From: Pseudomonas sp. GD04019
Lineage (GTDB): Bacteria > Pseudomonadota > Gammaproteobacteria > Pseudomonadales > Pseudomonadaceae
Assembly (NCBI RefSeq): GCF_029837695.1
Contig: NZ_JAOEEA010000001.1
Span: 434,001-498,000 of the forward strand
Reading direction: 5' to 3'
DNA length: 64,000 nucleotides
The position numbers were made by a program, and so were the translations under genes. Positions 51,176-59,901 of the stretch are shown piece after piece. Every line of letters starts with the position of its first letter. Position 1 is the stretch's first letter. The notes under the pieces were generated by a model, which did not search any database, was not told where the DNA came from, and saw nothing but the letters and a program-made list of their open reading frames with translations.

Positions 51176-52783
51176 ATGACCGACCAGACCACCCGCCTCC
51201 CCGTTCGCCGCGCCCTGATCAGCGTCTCCGACAAGACCGGCATCCTCGAGTTCGCCCGTGAACTCGTCAGCCTGGGCGTGGAAATCCTCTCCACCGGCGG
51301 CACCTACAAGCTGCTCAAGGACAACGGCGTCGCGGCCGTGGAAGTGGCCGACTACACCGGCTTCCCGGAAATGATGGACGGTCGCGTGAAGACTCTGCAC
51401 CCGAAGATCCACGGCGGCATCCTTGGCCGTCGCGCCCTGGACGGCGACGTGATGGAGCAGCACGGCATCAAGCCGATCGACCTGGTCGCGGTCAACCTCT
51501 ACCCCTTCGCCGCCACCGTGGCCAAGCCGGGCTGTGACCTGGCCGACGCCATCGAAAACATCGACATCGGCGGCCCGACCATGGTCCGCAGCGCGGCGAA
51601 GAACCACAAAGACGTGGCCATCGTGGTCAACGCCAGCGACTACGCCGGCATCGTCGAGTCGCTGAAGGCCGGTGGCCTGAGCTACGCCCAGCGCTTCGAC
51701 CTGGCCCTCAAGGCCTTCGAGCACACCGCCGCCTACGACGGCATGATCGCCAACTACCTGGGCACCATCGACCAGAGCCGCGACACCCTGTCGACCGAAG
51801 AGCGTGGTTCCTTCCCGCGCACCTTCAACAGCCAGTTCATCAAGGCCCAGGAAATGCGCTACGGCGAGAACCCGCACCAGAGCGCGGCGTTCTACGTGGA
51901 AGCACAGAAGGGCGAGGCCAGCGTCGCCACCGCCATCCAGCTGCAGGGCAAGGAGCTGTCATTCAACAACGTGGCCGACACCGACGCCGCGCTGGAGTGC
52001 GTGAAGAGCTTCGTCAAGCCAGCCTGCGTCATCGTCAAGCACGCCAACCCGTGCGGCGTGGCCGTAGCCACCGACGCCGAAGGCGGCATCCGCAAGGCCT
52101 ATGACCTGGCCTACGCCACCGACACCGAGTCGGCCTTTGGCGGCATCATCGCCTTCAACCGCGAGCTGGACGGCGAGACCGCCCAAGCCATCGTCGACCG
52201 TCAGTTCGTCGAAGTGATCATCGCCCCGAAAATCTCCCAGGCCGCCCGCGACGTAGTGGCTGCCAAGGCCAACGTGCGCCTGCTCGAGTGCGGCGAATGG
52301 CCGGCCGAGCGTAGCGCTGGCTGGGACTTCAAGCGCGTCAACGGCGGCCTGCTGGTACAGAGCCGTGACATCGGCATGATCAAGGCCGAAGACCTGAAAG
52401 TGGTCACCAAGCGCGCACCGACCGAACAGGAAGTGCACGACCTGGTGTTCGCCTGGAAAGTGGCCAAGTTCGTCAAATCCAACGCCATCGTCTACGCCAA
52501 GGGCCGTCAGACCATCGGCGTCGGCGCCGGCCAGATGAGCCGCGTCAACTCCGCGCGCATCGCCGCGATCAAGGCCGAGCACGCCGGCCTGCAGGTCGCC
52601 GGCTCGGTCATGGCCTCCGACGCCTTCTTCCCGTTCCGCGACGGCCTGGACAATGCCGCCGCCAACGGCATCACCGCGGTGATCCAGCCGGGTGGTTCGA
52701 TGCGCGATGCGGAAGTCATTGCGGCCGCCGATGAGGCGGGGATTGCGATGGTGTTCACCGGCATGCGTCATTTCCGTCACTGA
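51176..52783 (+). CDS. purH: Bifunctional AICAR formyltransferase / IMP cyclohydrolase
   Basis: This 535-residue enzyme performs the last two steps of IMP synthesis. The N-terminal cyclohydrolase (MGS-like, about 1-200) has the SVSDKTGI and STGGTYKLL motifs. The transformylase domain has the KHANPCGVA catalytic Lys-His, and RYGENPHQ marks the junction. Length equals P. aeruginosa PurH. The start [14 protein letters not shown] is conserved in Pseudomonas; ATG at 51164 would add four residues. The purD gene follows. Confidence 0.96.
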   Translation: MTDQTTRLPVRRALISVSDKTGILEFARELVSLGVEILSTGGTYKLLKDNGVAAVEVADYTGFPEMMDGRVKTLHPKIHGGILGRRALDGDVMEQHGIKPIDLVAVNLYPFAATVAKPGCDLADAIENIDIGGPTMVRSAAKNHKDVAIVVNASDYAGIVESLKAGGLSYAQRFDLALKAFEHTAAYDGMIANYLGTIDQSRDTLSTEERGSFPRTFNSQFIKAQEMRYGENPHQSAAFYVEAQKGEASVATAIQLQGKELSFNNVADTDAALECVKSFVKPACVIVKHANPCGVAVATDAEGGIRKAYDLAYATDTESAFGGIIAFNRELDGETAQAIVDRQFVEVIIAPKISQAARDVVAAKANVRLLECGEWPAERSAGWDFKRVNGGLLVQSRDIGMIKAEDLKVVTKRAPTEQEVHDLVFAWKVAKFVKSNAIVYAKGRQTIGVGAGQMSRVNSARIAAIKAEHAGLQVAGSVMASDAFFPFRDGLDNAAANGITAVIQPGGSMRDAEVIAAADEAGIAMVFTGMRHFRH

Positions 52784-52787
52784 TTGA

Positions 52788-52865
52788 CGAGGCGGTGGAT
52801 GGCTGCGGCCATCCACCCTACTCCGCACCCATTTCGTAGGGTGGATAACGCTCTGCTTATCCACC
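52788..52865. repeat. GTGGAT/GTAGGGTGGAT-type intergenic repeat
   Basis: The purH-purD gap contains GTGGATGGCtgcgGCCATCCACCCTAC and, 17 bases on, GTAGGGTGGATAAcgctctgcTTATCCAC, two hairpins that are also inverted relative to each other through CACCCTAC/GTAGGGTG. This is a REP-like element seen in several pseudomonads. Confidence 0.82.
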
Positions 52866-52902
52866 AAACGGGCTCAAGGCCCGCCTCCACTGGGAGAGCA
52901 AC

Positions 52903-54195
52903 ATGAACGTATTGATCATCGGCAGCGGCGGCCGCGAACATGCCCTGGCCTGGAAAGTGGCGCAGGACAAGCGCGTCGAGAAGGTCTTCGTCGCCCCGGG
53001 CAACGCCGGCACCGCCACCGAGGCCAAGTGCGAGAACGTGAGCATCGACGTGCTGGCCATCGAGCAGCTGGCCGACTTCGCCGAGAAGAACGTGCAGCTG
53101 ACCATCGTCGGCCCGGAAGCGCCGCTGGTGAAGGGCGTGGTCGACCTGTTCCGTTCGCGCAAGCTGGACATCTTCGGCCCCACCGCTGCCGCCGCCCAGC
53201 TGGAAGGTTCCAAGGCCTTCACCAAGGACTTCCTCGCCCGTCACGCGATCCCCACCGCCGACTACCAGAACTTCACCGAAGTCGAGCCGGCGCTGGCCTA
53301 CCTGCGCGAGAAGGGCGCGCCGATCGTGGTCAAGGCCGACGGCCTGGCCGCCGGCAAGGGCGTGATCGTCGCCATGACCCTGGCCGAAGCCGAGGAAGCC
53401 GTGCGCGATATGCTCAGCGGCAATGCATTTGGCGACGCCGGCGCGCGGGTGGTGATCGAGGAATTCCTCGACGGCGAAGAAGCCAGCTTCATCGTCATGG
53501 TCGACGGCGAGCACGTGCTGCCGATGGCCACCAGCCAGGACCACAAGCGCGTCGGCGACGGCGACACCGGCCCGAACACCGGCGGCATGGGCGCCTACTC
53601 GCCGGCCCCGGTGGTCACCCCGGACGTGCACCAGCGCGTGATGGACGAAGTGATCTACCCGACCGTGCGCGGCATGGCTGCCGAAGGCAACGTCTACACC
53701 GGCTTCCTCTACGCAGGCCTGATGATCGACAAGGCCGGCAAGCCCAAGGTCATCGAGTTCAACTGCCGCTTCGGCGACCCGGAAACCCAGCCGATCATGG
53801 TCCGCCTGGAAAGCTCCCTGGTACTGCTGGTCGAGGCCGCCCTGGCCAAGGCGCTGGACAAGGTCGAAGCGACCTGGGACCCGCGTCCGACCGTGGGCGT
53901 GGTGATCGCCGCCGGTGGCTACCCGGCCGACTACGCCAAGGGCGACGTGATCGAAGGCCTGGACGCCGCCGCCAAGATCGACGGCAAGGTGTTCCACGCC
54001 GGTACCGCGCTGAACTCGGCCGGTGAAGTGGTCACCGCCGGTGGCCGCGTGCTGTGCGCCACCGCCATCGGCAAGAGCGTGTCCGATGCCCAGCAGCAGG
54101 CCTACCGCCTGGCCGAGCAGATCTGCTGGAACGGCAGCTTCTACCGCACCGATATCGGCTACCGCGCCATTGCCCGCGAGCAAGGCGAGAGCTGA
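52903..54195 (+). CDS. purD: Phosphoribosylamine-glycine ligase
   Basis: This 430-residue ATP-grasp enzyme makes glycinamide ribonucleotide, the second step of purine synthesis. It begins [18 protein letters not shown]. The ATP-grasp features are [14 protein letters not shown] at about 145-158 and [12 protein letters not shown], the catalytic region is [12 protein letters not shown] at about 285-296, and the C-terminal domain has [12 protein letters not shown]. Length is standard. A strong terminator follows. Confidence 0.96.
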   Translation: MNVLIIGSGGREHALAWKVAQDKRVEKVFVAPGNAGTATEAKCENVSIDVLAIEQLADFAEKNVQLTIVGPEAPLVKGVVDLFRSRKLDIFGPTAAAAQLEGSKAFTKDFLARHAIPTADYQNFTEVEPALAYLREKGAPIVVKADGLAAGKGVIVAMTLAEAEEAVRDMLSGNAFGDAGARVVIEEFLDGEEASFIVMVDGEHVLPMATSQDHKRVGDGDTGPNTGGMGAYSPAPVVTPDVHQRVMDEVIYPTVRGMAAEGNVYTGFLYAGLMIDKAGKPKVIEFNCRFGDPETQPIMVRLESSLVLLVEAALAKALDKVEATWDPRPTVGVVIAAGGYPADYAKGDVIEGLDAAAKIDGKVFHAGTALNSAGEVVTAGGRVLCATAIGKSVSDAQQQAYRLAEQICWNGSFYRTDIGYRAIAREQGES

Positions 54196-54211
54196 TTTTC
54201 AGCCGATAGAA

Positions 54212-54238
54212 AAAAGGCCCCGCATTGCGGGGCCTTTT
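54212..54238 (+). terminator. Intrinsic terminator after purD
   Basis: Perfect 12-base stem AAAAGGCCCCGC/GCGGGGCCTTTT with an ATT loop, 16 bases past the purD stop. It is symmetric enough to serve the convergent MFS gene too. Confidence 0.93.
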
Positions 54239-54261
54239 CGTTTCTGCATTGCGATCAGATC

Positions 54262-54300
54262 CGCAGGGTGGGCTGCCGCTGCGCGGCGAGACCACCCTAC
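54262..54300. repeat. GGGTGG...CCACCC inverted repeat
   Basis: CAGGGTGGgctgccgctgcgcggcgagaCCACCCTA lies between the purD terminator and the MFS stop and is a variant of the GTAGGGTGG element found between purH and purD. Confidence 0.6.
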
Positions 54301-54305
54301 TGCCG

Positions 54306-55982
54306 TTAGTGCCAGTTACGCAGATCGCGATCCTTGGTCTCCGGCATCAGGAACAGGCCGATGATGAAGGTCATCACCGCCACCACGATCGGGTACCACA
54401 GCCCGTAGTAGATGTTGCCGGTGGCGGCGACCATGGCGAAAGCGGTGGTCGGCAGGAAGCCGCCGAACCAGCCGTTGCCGATGTGGTACGGCAGCGACAT
54501 CGCCGTGTAGCGGATGCGCGTGGGGAACAGCTCGACCAGTAGCGCGGCGATGGGCCCGTAGACCATGGTCACGAACAGCACCAGCACGGTCAGCAGCAGT
54601 ACCAGCATCGGCGTGTTGATCTGCGCCGGGTCGGCCTTGGCCGGGTAGCCAGCGCTGCGGATCACCTCGGTCATCTTGGCGTTGAAGGCATCGGACTGCG
54701 CCTTGAACTGGTCGGCCGGCATGCCGGCGCCGGAGAACGAGGCGATGGTCTGCTCGCCGATACGGATGCTCGCCGGGGTGCCGGCCGGCGCCTCCTCGTT
54801 GGCGTAGTTCACCGAGTTGCGCGCCAGGAAGCCCTTGGCGATATCGCAGGAGGTGACGAACTTCGAGGTGCCCACCGGGTTGAACTGGAAGGAGCACTCG
54901 TTGGGATCGGCCACCACCGTCACCGGCGCCGAGACCTGGGCCTGCTCCAGCGCCGGGTTGGCGTAGTGGGTGATCAGGCCGAACAGCGGGAAGTAGGTCA
55001 GCGCCGCGACCAGGCAGCCGCCGAGGATGATCGGCTTGCGCCCGATCTTGTCCGACAGCCAGCCGAACACGATGAAGAACGGCGTGCCGATCAGCAGCGA
55101 CAGGGCGATCAGGATATTCGCCGTGGCCGCCTCCACCTTCAGCGTCTGGGTCAGGAAGAACAGCGCGTAGAACTGGCCGGTGTACCAGACCACCGCCTGG
55201 CCGGCGGTGCCGCCGAACAAGGCGACCAGCGCCACCTTGGCATTCTCCCAGCGGCCGAAGGCCTCGGTCAGCGGCGCCTTGGAGGTCTTGCCCTCCTCCT
55301 TCATCTTCTTGAAGGCCGGGCTCTCGCTCAGGGTCAGGCGAATCCACACCGAGATTGCCAGCAGCAGGATCGACAGCAGGAACGGGATGCGCCAGCCCCA
55401 GGCGGCGAACGCTTCCTCGCCGAGCCAGGTGCGGGTACCGAGGATCACCAGCAGCGAGAGGAACAGGCCCAGCGTGGCGGTGGTCTGGATCCACGAGGTG
55501 TAGAAGCCGCGCCGGCCATGCGGTGCGTGCTCGGCCACGTAGGTCGCCGCGCCGCCGTACTCGCCACCCAGGGCCAGGCCCTGGAACAGCCGCAGCACGA
55601 TGAGGATGATCGGCGCCGCGATGCCCCAACTGGCATACGACGGCAGGATGCCGACGATGAAGGTCGACAGGCCCATGATCAGGATGGTGATGAGGAAGGT
55701 GTACTTGCGCCCGACCAGGTCGCCCAGGCGACCGAAGAAGATGGCGCCGAACGGCCGTACCGCGAAGCCGGCGGCGAAGGCCATGAGGGCGAAGATGAAG
55801 GCCGCGGTCGGGTTGACCCCGGAGAAGAACTGCGCCGCGATGATCGCCGAGAGCGAACCGTACAGGTAGAAGTCGTACCACTCGAAGACGGTGCCGAGGG
55901 ATGAGGCGAAAATCACTTTTCGCTCCTCGGCGGTCATGGGTCCGGCCTGTGCCTGGCCGGCGTCTGCCGTTGCTACGCTCAT
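54306..55982 (-). CDS. MFS transporter of the metabolite:H+ symporter (MHS) family with long extracytoplasmic insert
   Basis: This 558-residue inner-membrane permease is related to ShiA/KgtP/ProP. The hallmarks are FEWYDFYLYGSLSAI in helix 1, the loop 2-3 motif GRLGDLVGRKYTF, RLFQGLALGGEYGGAA in helix 4, and GWLSDKIGRKP in loop 8-9. The family usually has 420-450 residues; the extra length is one insert at about residues 340-455 between two helices of the C-terminal half, predicted outside the cytoplasm and holding two cysteines (C363, C379). The substrate is probably an organic acid or zwitterion. It is divergent from retS and not part of the PA4855-PA4856 gene order I recall. Confidence 0.9.
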   Translation of the reverse strand: MSVATADAGQAQAGPMTAEERKVIFASSLGTVFEWYDFYLYGSLSAIIAAQFFSGVNPTAAFIFALMAFAAGFAVRPFGAIFFGRLGDLVGRKYTFLITILIMGLSTFIVGILPSYASWGIAAPIILIVLRLFQGLALGGEYGGAATYVAEHAPHGRRGFYTSWIQTTATLGLFLSLLVILGTRTWLGEEAFAAWGWRIPFLLSILLLAISVWIRLTLSESPAFKKMKEEGKTSKAPLTEAFGRWENAKVALVALFGGTAGQAVVWYTGQFYALFFLTQTLKVEAATANILIALSLLIGTPFFIVFGWLSDKIGRKPIILGGCLVAALTYFPLFGLITHYANPALEQAQVSAPVTVVADPNECSFQFNPVGTSKFVTSCDIAKGFLARNSVNYANEEAPAGTPASIRIGEQTIASFSGAGMPADQFKAQSDAFNAKMTEVIRSAGYPAKADPAQINTPMLVLLLTVLVLFVTMVYGPIAALLVELFPTRIRYTAMSLPYHIGNGWFGGFLPTTAFAMVAATGNIYYGLWYPIVVAVMTFIIGLFLMPETKDRDLRNWH

Positions 55983-56091
55983 GGGGTGCCTCCCGACGCC
56001 AGTCGGCAGAGAGCGAGGATCGCCCTTTACCCGGACGTCTTTTCTTGTGATTGTTCTGATCTGGAAGGCTAGTCGGACGTTGCAGGGCCGG

Positions 56092-56111
56092 CATTAGACC
56101 TTAGTCTAATG
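56092..56111. promoter_or_regulatory. CATTAGAC-N4-GTCTAATG operator-like palindrome
   Basis: Perfect 8-base arms with a CTTA centre, 110 bases upstream of the MFS start on its strand and 190 bases before retS. The form is that of a dimeric activator site. From memory it resembles the TTAGTCTAA-type sequence bound by CrbR/ErdR-like LuxR-type response regulators before acetate and carboxylate genes; that identity is only a hypothesis. Confidence 0.5.
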
Positions 56112-56164
56112 TTCGATAAATCTGTGGTAGGCGCCTGCTGCGTGCGCGAACGATCTGCGCAAAA

Positions 56165-56190
56165 CCGTCTCGAATGCCGATTCGAGACGG
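56165..56190. promoter_or_regulatory. CCGTCTCGAAT-GCCG-ATTCGAGACGG hairpin/palindrome
   Basis: Perfect 11-base arms with a 4-base centre. No T-run on the retS side; on the other strand TTTTGCGC follows, a weak terminator tail. It may insulate the two divergent promoters or form an mRNA or protein-binding structure. Confidence 0.6.
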
Positions 56191-56300
56191 GTTACAGGGT
56201 AAAGATGCGGTAAAGCTCCCACTAAGGCCGCCGCCACGACTGCCTTTTATGTATTACCCATAGCTATAATCCGGAAATCTATCGAAGAAGGGACTCCGCC

Positions 56301-59069
56301 GTGCGCCGGCTCTGGATCGCCACAGGACTCATCGTCAGCCTGCTCCTGGGTCTGCCGGCTCTGGCCACGGCTGCGCCGACGGCCGAGGAAAGCTGGTCGA
56401 TCCTGCTCGACAAGTCGGCCCAGCTGACCTTCGACGAGGTCCAGGCCCAGAGCTCGCGCTTCCAGCCCCTCGACCGCCTCGCCTTCACCCTCCCCGCTTC
56501 ACCCCAGGCCATCTGGCTGAAAGTCGATACCCGCGCCCTCTCCGCCCCGCACTGGCTGTGGCTGTTCGCCCCGCGCGTGCAGCACCTGGACTTCTATCTG
56601 GTCCAGGACGGCGTGCTGGAGCAGCAGCTACGCACCGGCGAGGCTCTGACCCTGAGCTCGCGGCCGCTGCCGTCGCGGGCCTACCTGTTCAGCCTGCCCA
56701 ACGACAACCAGCCGCGGGTCGCCTACCTGCGCATGACCTCCAACCACGCGCTGATGATGTGGTTCAAGGTGATCGACGAGACCCAGTTGGTCGCCCAGGA
56801 GAAGCCGGCCTATCTGTTCGGTGCTCTGCTCGGCGGCCTGCTGCTGCTGGCCCTGTTCAACCTGCTGCGCATGGCCTACTCGCCGACCGCCAGCAACCTG
56901 TGGCTGGCCGGCATGCACGTCGCCCTGGCCCTGTGCGCTACCGCCAACATCGGTCTATTGGCGGTGCTGCTCCCGGAACAGAGCTACAACCAGTCGCTGA
57001 TCGCCGACCTGGCGGCGCTGACCGCCGCCCTGTGCATCCTCGGCTACACCCGCTTCTTCTTCAGCGGCAGCAAGGCCGAGCGCAGCCCGCTGCGCCATGT
57101 GCTGCACCTGGAGTTCGCCGTGCTCGCGCTGGCCGCGGCCATGATCGGCTTCACCGGCCTGTTCTGGCACAGCTGGCTGGTCTACGGCCTGGTGGTGCTG
57201 GTGGCGTTGACCGTGCCGGCCGTGGCCTTCGTCCACTGGCGCGGCGGCTACCGCCCGGCGCGCCTGATATTCGCCGGCATGCTGATCTTCGATATCGGCT
57301 TCGCCACCCTCGGCCCGGTGCTGTTCGGTTTCGACCAGCTCAATCCCGGCTGGCTGGTGCTTTGCCTGTTCAGCGTGGCCATGGTCGCCGGCCTGGTGCT
57401 CAGCATCGCGCTGTCCGAGCGCCAGCGGCAGATCCAGAGCGACACCCTGTTCCGTCGCACCAACGAGGCCGCCACCAGCGCCGAGCTGAAGGCCAAGGCC
57501 GAGTTCCTGGCCAAGATGAGCCACGAGATCCGTACGCCCATGAACGGCGTGCTGGGCATGACCGAGCTGCTGCTGGGCACGCCGCTGTCGGCCAAGCAGC
57601 GCGACTACGTGCAGACCATTCACAGCTCCGGCAACGAGCTGCTGACCCTGATCAACGAGATTCTCGACATCTCCAAGCTGGAGTCCGGGCAGATCGAGCT
57701 GGACGACGTGCAGTTCGACCTCAACGCGCTGATCGACGACTGCCTGGACATCTTCCGCGCCAAGGCCGAGCAGCAGAAGGTCGAGCTGATCAGCTTCACC
57801 CAGCCGCAAGTGCCGCGGGTGATCAGCGGCGACCCGACGCGCCTGCGGCAGATCCTCATGAGCCTGCTGGACAACGCCTTCCGCCAGACCGACGAGGGCG
57901 AGATCCTGCTGGTGGTGGCGCTGGACAGCGAAGCCAGGGAGCCACGCCTGCGCATCGCCGTGCAGGACAGCGGGCGCCCGCTGGAACCGAGCGAGCGCGA
58001 TGCGTTGCTCAACACCCAGCTGCACAGCAGTGACTTCCTCAGCGCCAGCAAGCTCGGCGGCCGCCTGGGCCTGATCATCGCCCGCCAGCTGGTGCGCCTG
58101 ATGGAGGGCGAGTTCGGCGTGCAGAGCGGCGGCAGCGCCGGCAGCACCCTGTGGCTGACCCTGCCGCTCGACCCGCAACGCCTGGAACAACCCACCGCCG
58201 ACCTCGACGGCCCGCTGCAAGGCGCGCGCCTGCTGGTGGTGGACGACAACGAGACCTGCCGCAAGGTGCTGCAGCAGCAGTGCGCGGCCTGGGGCCTGCA
58301 GGTCAGCGCCGTGGCGTCCGGCAAGGAGGCCCTGGCCCTGCTGCGCACCAAGGCGCACCTGCGCGAATTCTTCGACGCGGTGCTGCTGGACCAGGAAATG
58401 CCCGGCATGACCGGCATGCAGCTGGCGGCCAAGATCAAGGAAGACCCCAACCTCAACCACGACATCCTGCTGATCATGCTCACCGGCATCAGCAATGCGC
58501 CGAGCAAGATCATCGCGCGCAACGCCGGGATCAAGCGCATCCTGGCCAAGCCGGTGGCCGGCTACACGCTGAAGACCACCCTGGCCGACGAACTGGCCCA
58601 GCGCCAGGCCGGCGCGCCGCGACAGCCGCAGGTCGACAGCGGCCCGCTGCAGGTGCCGGAAGACTTCCGCATCCTGGTCGCCGAAGACAACAGCATTTCC
58701 ACCAAGGTCATCCGTGGCATGCTGAGCAAGCTCAACCTGCGCCCGGACACCGCCAGCAACGGCGAGGAAGCCCTGCGCGCCATGCAGGAGCAGCAATACG
58801 ACCTGGTGCTGATGGACTGCGAGATGCCGGTGCTCGACGGTTTCTCCGCCACCGAACAGCTGCGCGCCTGGGAGCAGCGCGAGCAGCGCGGGCGCACGCC
58901 GGTGGTGGCATTGACCGCGCATATCCTCTCCGAGCACAAGGAGCGCGCGCGCCAGGTCGGCATGGACGGGCACATGTCCAAGCCGGTGGAAATGTCGCAA
59001 CTGCGCGACCTGATAGCCCACTGGGTGGGCGAACGCGAACGCCGCCAGCGCGACGCCCTGCCCTCCTGA
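56301..59069 (+). CDS. retS: Hybrid sensor kinase RetS
   Basis: This 922-residue regulator switches cells between acute, motile and biofilm states by blocking GacS. It has a signal peptide (1-25), a 7TMR-DISMED2 periplasmic domain (about 30-160), seven membrane helices (about 170-372), HisKA with H408 (KMSHEIRTP), an ATPase-like domain, and receivers with D697 and D839. The ATP-binding G1 box, normally DTGIG, is DSGRP (556-560), and the second glycine box reads GGRLGL, which fits the known idea that RetS acts by binding GacS rather than as an ordinary kinase. It starts with GTG after AAGGGA. Its position after purD and before marC equals PA4856. Confidence 0.93.
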   Translation: MRRLWIATGLIVSLLLGLPALATAAPTAEESWSILLDKSAQLTFDEVQAQSSRFQPLDRLAFTLPASPQAIWLKVDTRALSAPHWLWLFAPRVQHLDFYLVQDGVLEQQLRTGEALTLSSRPLPSRAYLFSLPNDNQPRVAYLRMTSNHALMMWFKVIDETQLVAQEKPAYLFGALLGGLLLLALFNLLRMAYSPTASNLWLAGMHVALALCATANIGLLAVLLPEQSYNQSLIADLAALTAALCILGYTRFFFSGSKAERSPLRHVLHLEFAVLALAAAMIGFTGLFWHSWLVYGLVVLVALTVPAVAFVHWRGGYRPARLIFAGMLIFDIGFATLGPVLFGFDQLNPGWLVLCLFSVAMVAGLVLSIALSERQRQIQSDTLFRRTNEAATSAELKAKAEFLAKMSHEIRTPMNGVLGMTELLLGTPLSAKQRDYVQTIHSSGNELLTLINEILDISKLESGQIELDDVQFDLNALIDDCLDIFRAKAEQQKVELISFTQPQVPRVISGDPTRLRQILMSLLDNAFRQTDEGEILLVVALDSEAREPRLRIAVQDSGRPLEPSERDALLNTQLHSSDFLSASKLGGRLGLIIARQLVRLMEGEFGVQSGGSAGSTLWLTLPLDPQRLEQPTADLDGPLQGARLLVVDDNETCRKVLQQQCAAWGLQVSAVASGKEALALLRTKAHLREFFDAVLLDQEMPGMTGMQLAAKIKEDPNLNHDILLIMLTGISNAPSKIIARNAGIKRILAKPVAGYTLKTTLADELAQRQAGAPRQPQVDSGPLQVPEDFRILVAEDNSISTKVIRGMLSKLNLRPDTASNGEEALRAMQEQQYDLVLMDCEMPVLDGFSATEQLRAWEQREQRGRTPVVALTAHILSEHKERARQVGMDGHMSKPVEMSQLRDLIAHWVGERERRQRDALPS

Positions 59070-59133
59070 ATGCTGGCGGTGGTCGACCATCGCCTTCTAT
59101 GCTGTGCCCCTCTGCCCCTGAAGAGCCCTGTCC

Positions 59134-59730
59134 ATGCTGTCGCTACTGTTCACCGTCTATCTGAAGATGCTGGTCCTCTACAGCCCGTTCTTCGTGCTGT
59201 CCTGCTTCATCAGCCTGACCCCGGGCTACAGCGCCAAGGAGCGCAAGAGGCTGGCCTGGAAGGTGGCGCTCGGCACCCTGGTGTCCAGCGTGCTGCTCTA
59301 CCTGTTCGGCCAGACCATTTTCGAGATCTTCGGCATCACCGCCGACGCCTTCCGCATCGGCGCCGGCAGCGTGCTGTTCATCTCCGCGCTGGGCATGGCC
59401 CAGGGCAAGTCGGCGGTGCAGGCCGACAACGTGCAGCAGGACGTCACCATCGTACCGCTGACCATTCCGCTCACCGTCGGGCCCGGCACCATCGGTGCGC
59501 TGCTGGTGATGGGCATCAGCCAGCCGGAGTGGGACGACAAGCTCTCCGCCATCATCGCCATCGCCATTGCCAGCGCCACCGTCGGCCTGGTGCTGTATCT
59601 CTCCGACAAGGTCGAGCGCCTGCTCGGCCAGCAGGGCCTGCAGATTCTCAGCCGCCTGATGGGCCTGTTCGTCTGCGCCCTGGCCGCGCAAATTATCTTC
59701 ACCGGCGTGCGCGGCTACCTCGCCCCCTGA
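59134..59730 (+). CDS. MarC-family inner-membrane protein
   Basis: This 198-residue protein has six predicted helices and the MarC/UPF0056 features: an N-terminal SPFFVLSCFISLTPGYS, then IVPLTIPLTVGPGTIGALLVMG near residue 110, and LSRLMGLFVCALAAQIIFTGV at the end. The name comes from the mar locus, but antibiotic resistance is not its function and the substrate is unknown. It follows retS as in P. aeruginosa (PA4857). Confidence 0.92.
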   Translation: MLSLLFTVYLKMLVLYSPFFVLSCFISLTPGYSAKERKRLAWKVALGTLVSSVLLYLFGQTIFEIFGITADAFRIGAGSVLFISALGMAQGKSAVQADNVQQDVTIVPLTIPLTVGPGTIGALLVMGISQPEWDDKLSAIIAIAIASATVGLVLYLSDKVERLLGQQGLQILSRLMGLFVCALAAQIIFTGVRGYLAP

Positions 59731-59845
59731 CCCCGCCCTCTCCTGGCGCACCAGCACAGCCCGCCGGCCCACAAACGGGGCGGCGGTGCGCCTCCGCACG
59801 CCCTATAAAAAGCAAAATAACTTACGAAACAATCACTTAACGAAC

Positions 59846-59861
59846 TGGCACAACATCTGCT
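59846..59861 (+). promoter_or_regulatory. Sigma-54 (RpoN) promoter of the allophanate hydrolase operon
   Basis: TGGCAC-AACAT-CTGCT matches the sigma-54 consensus TGGCAC-N5-TTGCW with one mismatch and has the required GG-N10-GC spacing. It is 41 bases before the start codon. The 35 bases upstream are AT-rich (suited to a bending protein such as IHF), and a GCACCA NtrC-like half-site lies at 59748. Nitrogen control through NtrC is expected for urea use. Confidence 0.75.
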
Positions 59862-59901
59862 CTGGAAATTCCAACTTGGATACAAGAAGGAACCGAGAAA
59901 G

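Larger units (their letters stand above)
55983..56300. promoter_or_regulatory. Divergent MFS/retS regulatory region
   Basis: This 318-base non-coding gap is the longest in the window. Besides the two palindromes listed separately it contains an AT-rich stretch before retS with TATAAT at 56265-56270, about 30 bases ahead of the retS GTG, as a likely -10; no good -35 is seen. No small reading frame with a ribosome site stands out. Confidence 0.6.

Noticed and set aside
54306..59069. Genomic island around the MFS gene and retS
   Set aside because: retS and marC keep their expected order, no integrase, tRNA or direct repeats flank the MFS gene, and base composition looks native.
59748..59789. 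NtrC enhancer site (GCACCA ... GGTGC)
   Set aside because: Half-sites are over 30 bases apart instead of the compact dyad, so they are mentioned only as supporting context for the sigma-54 promoter.
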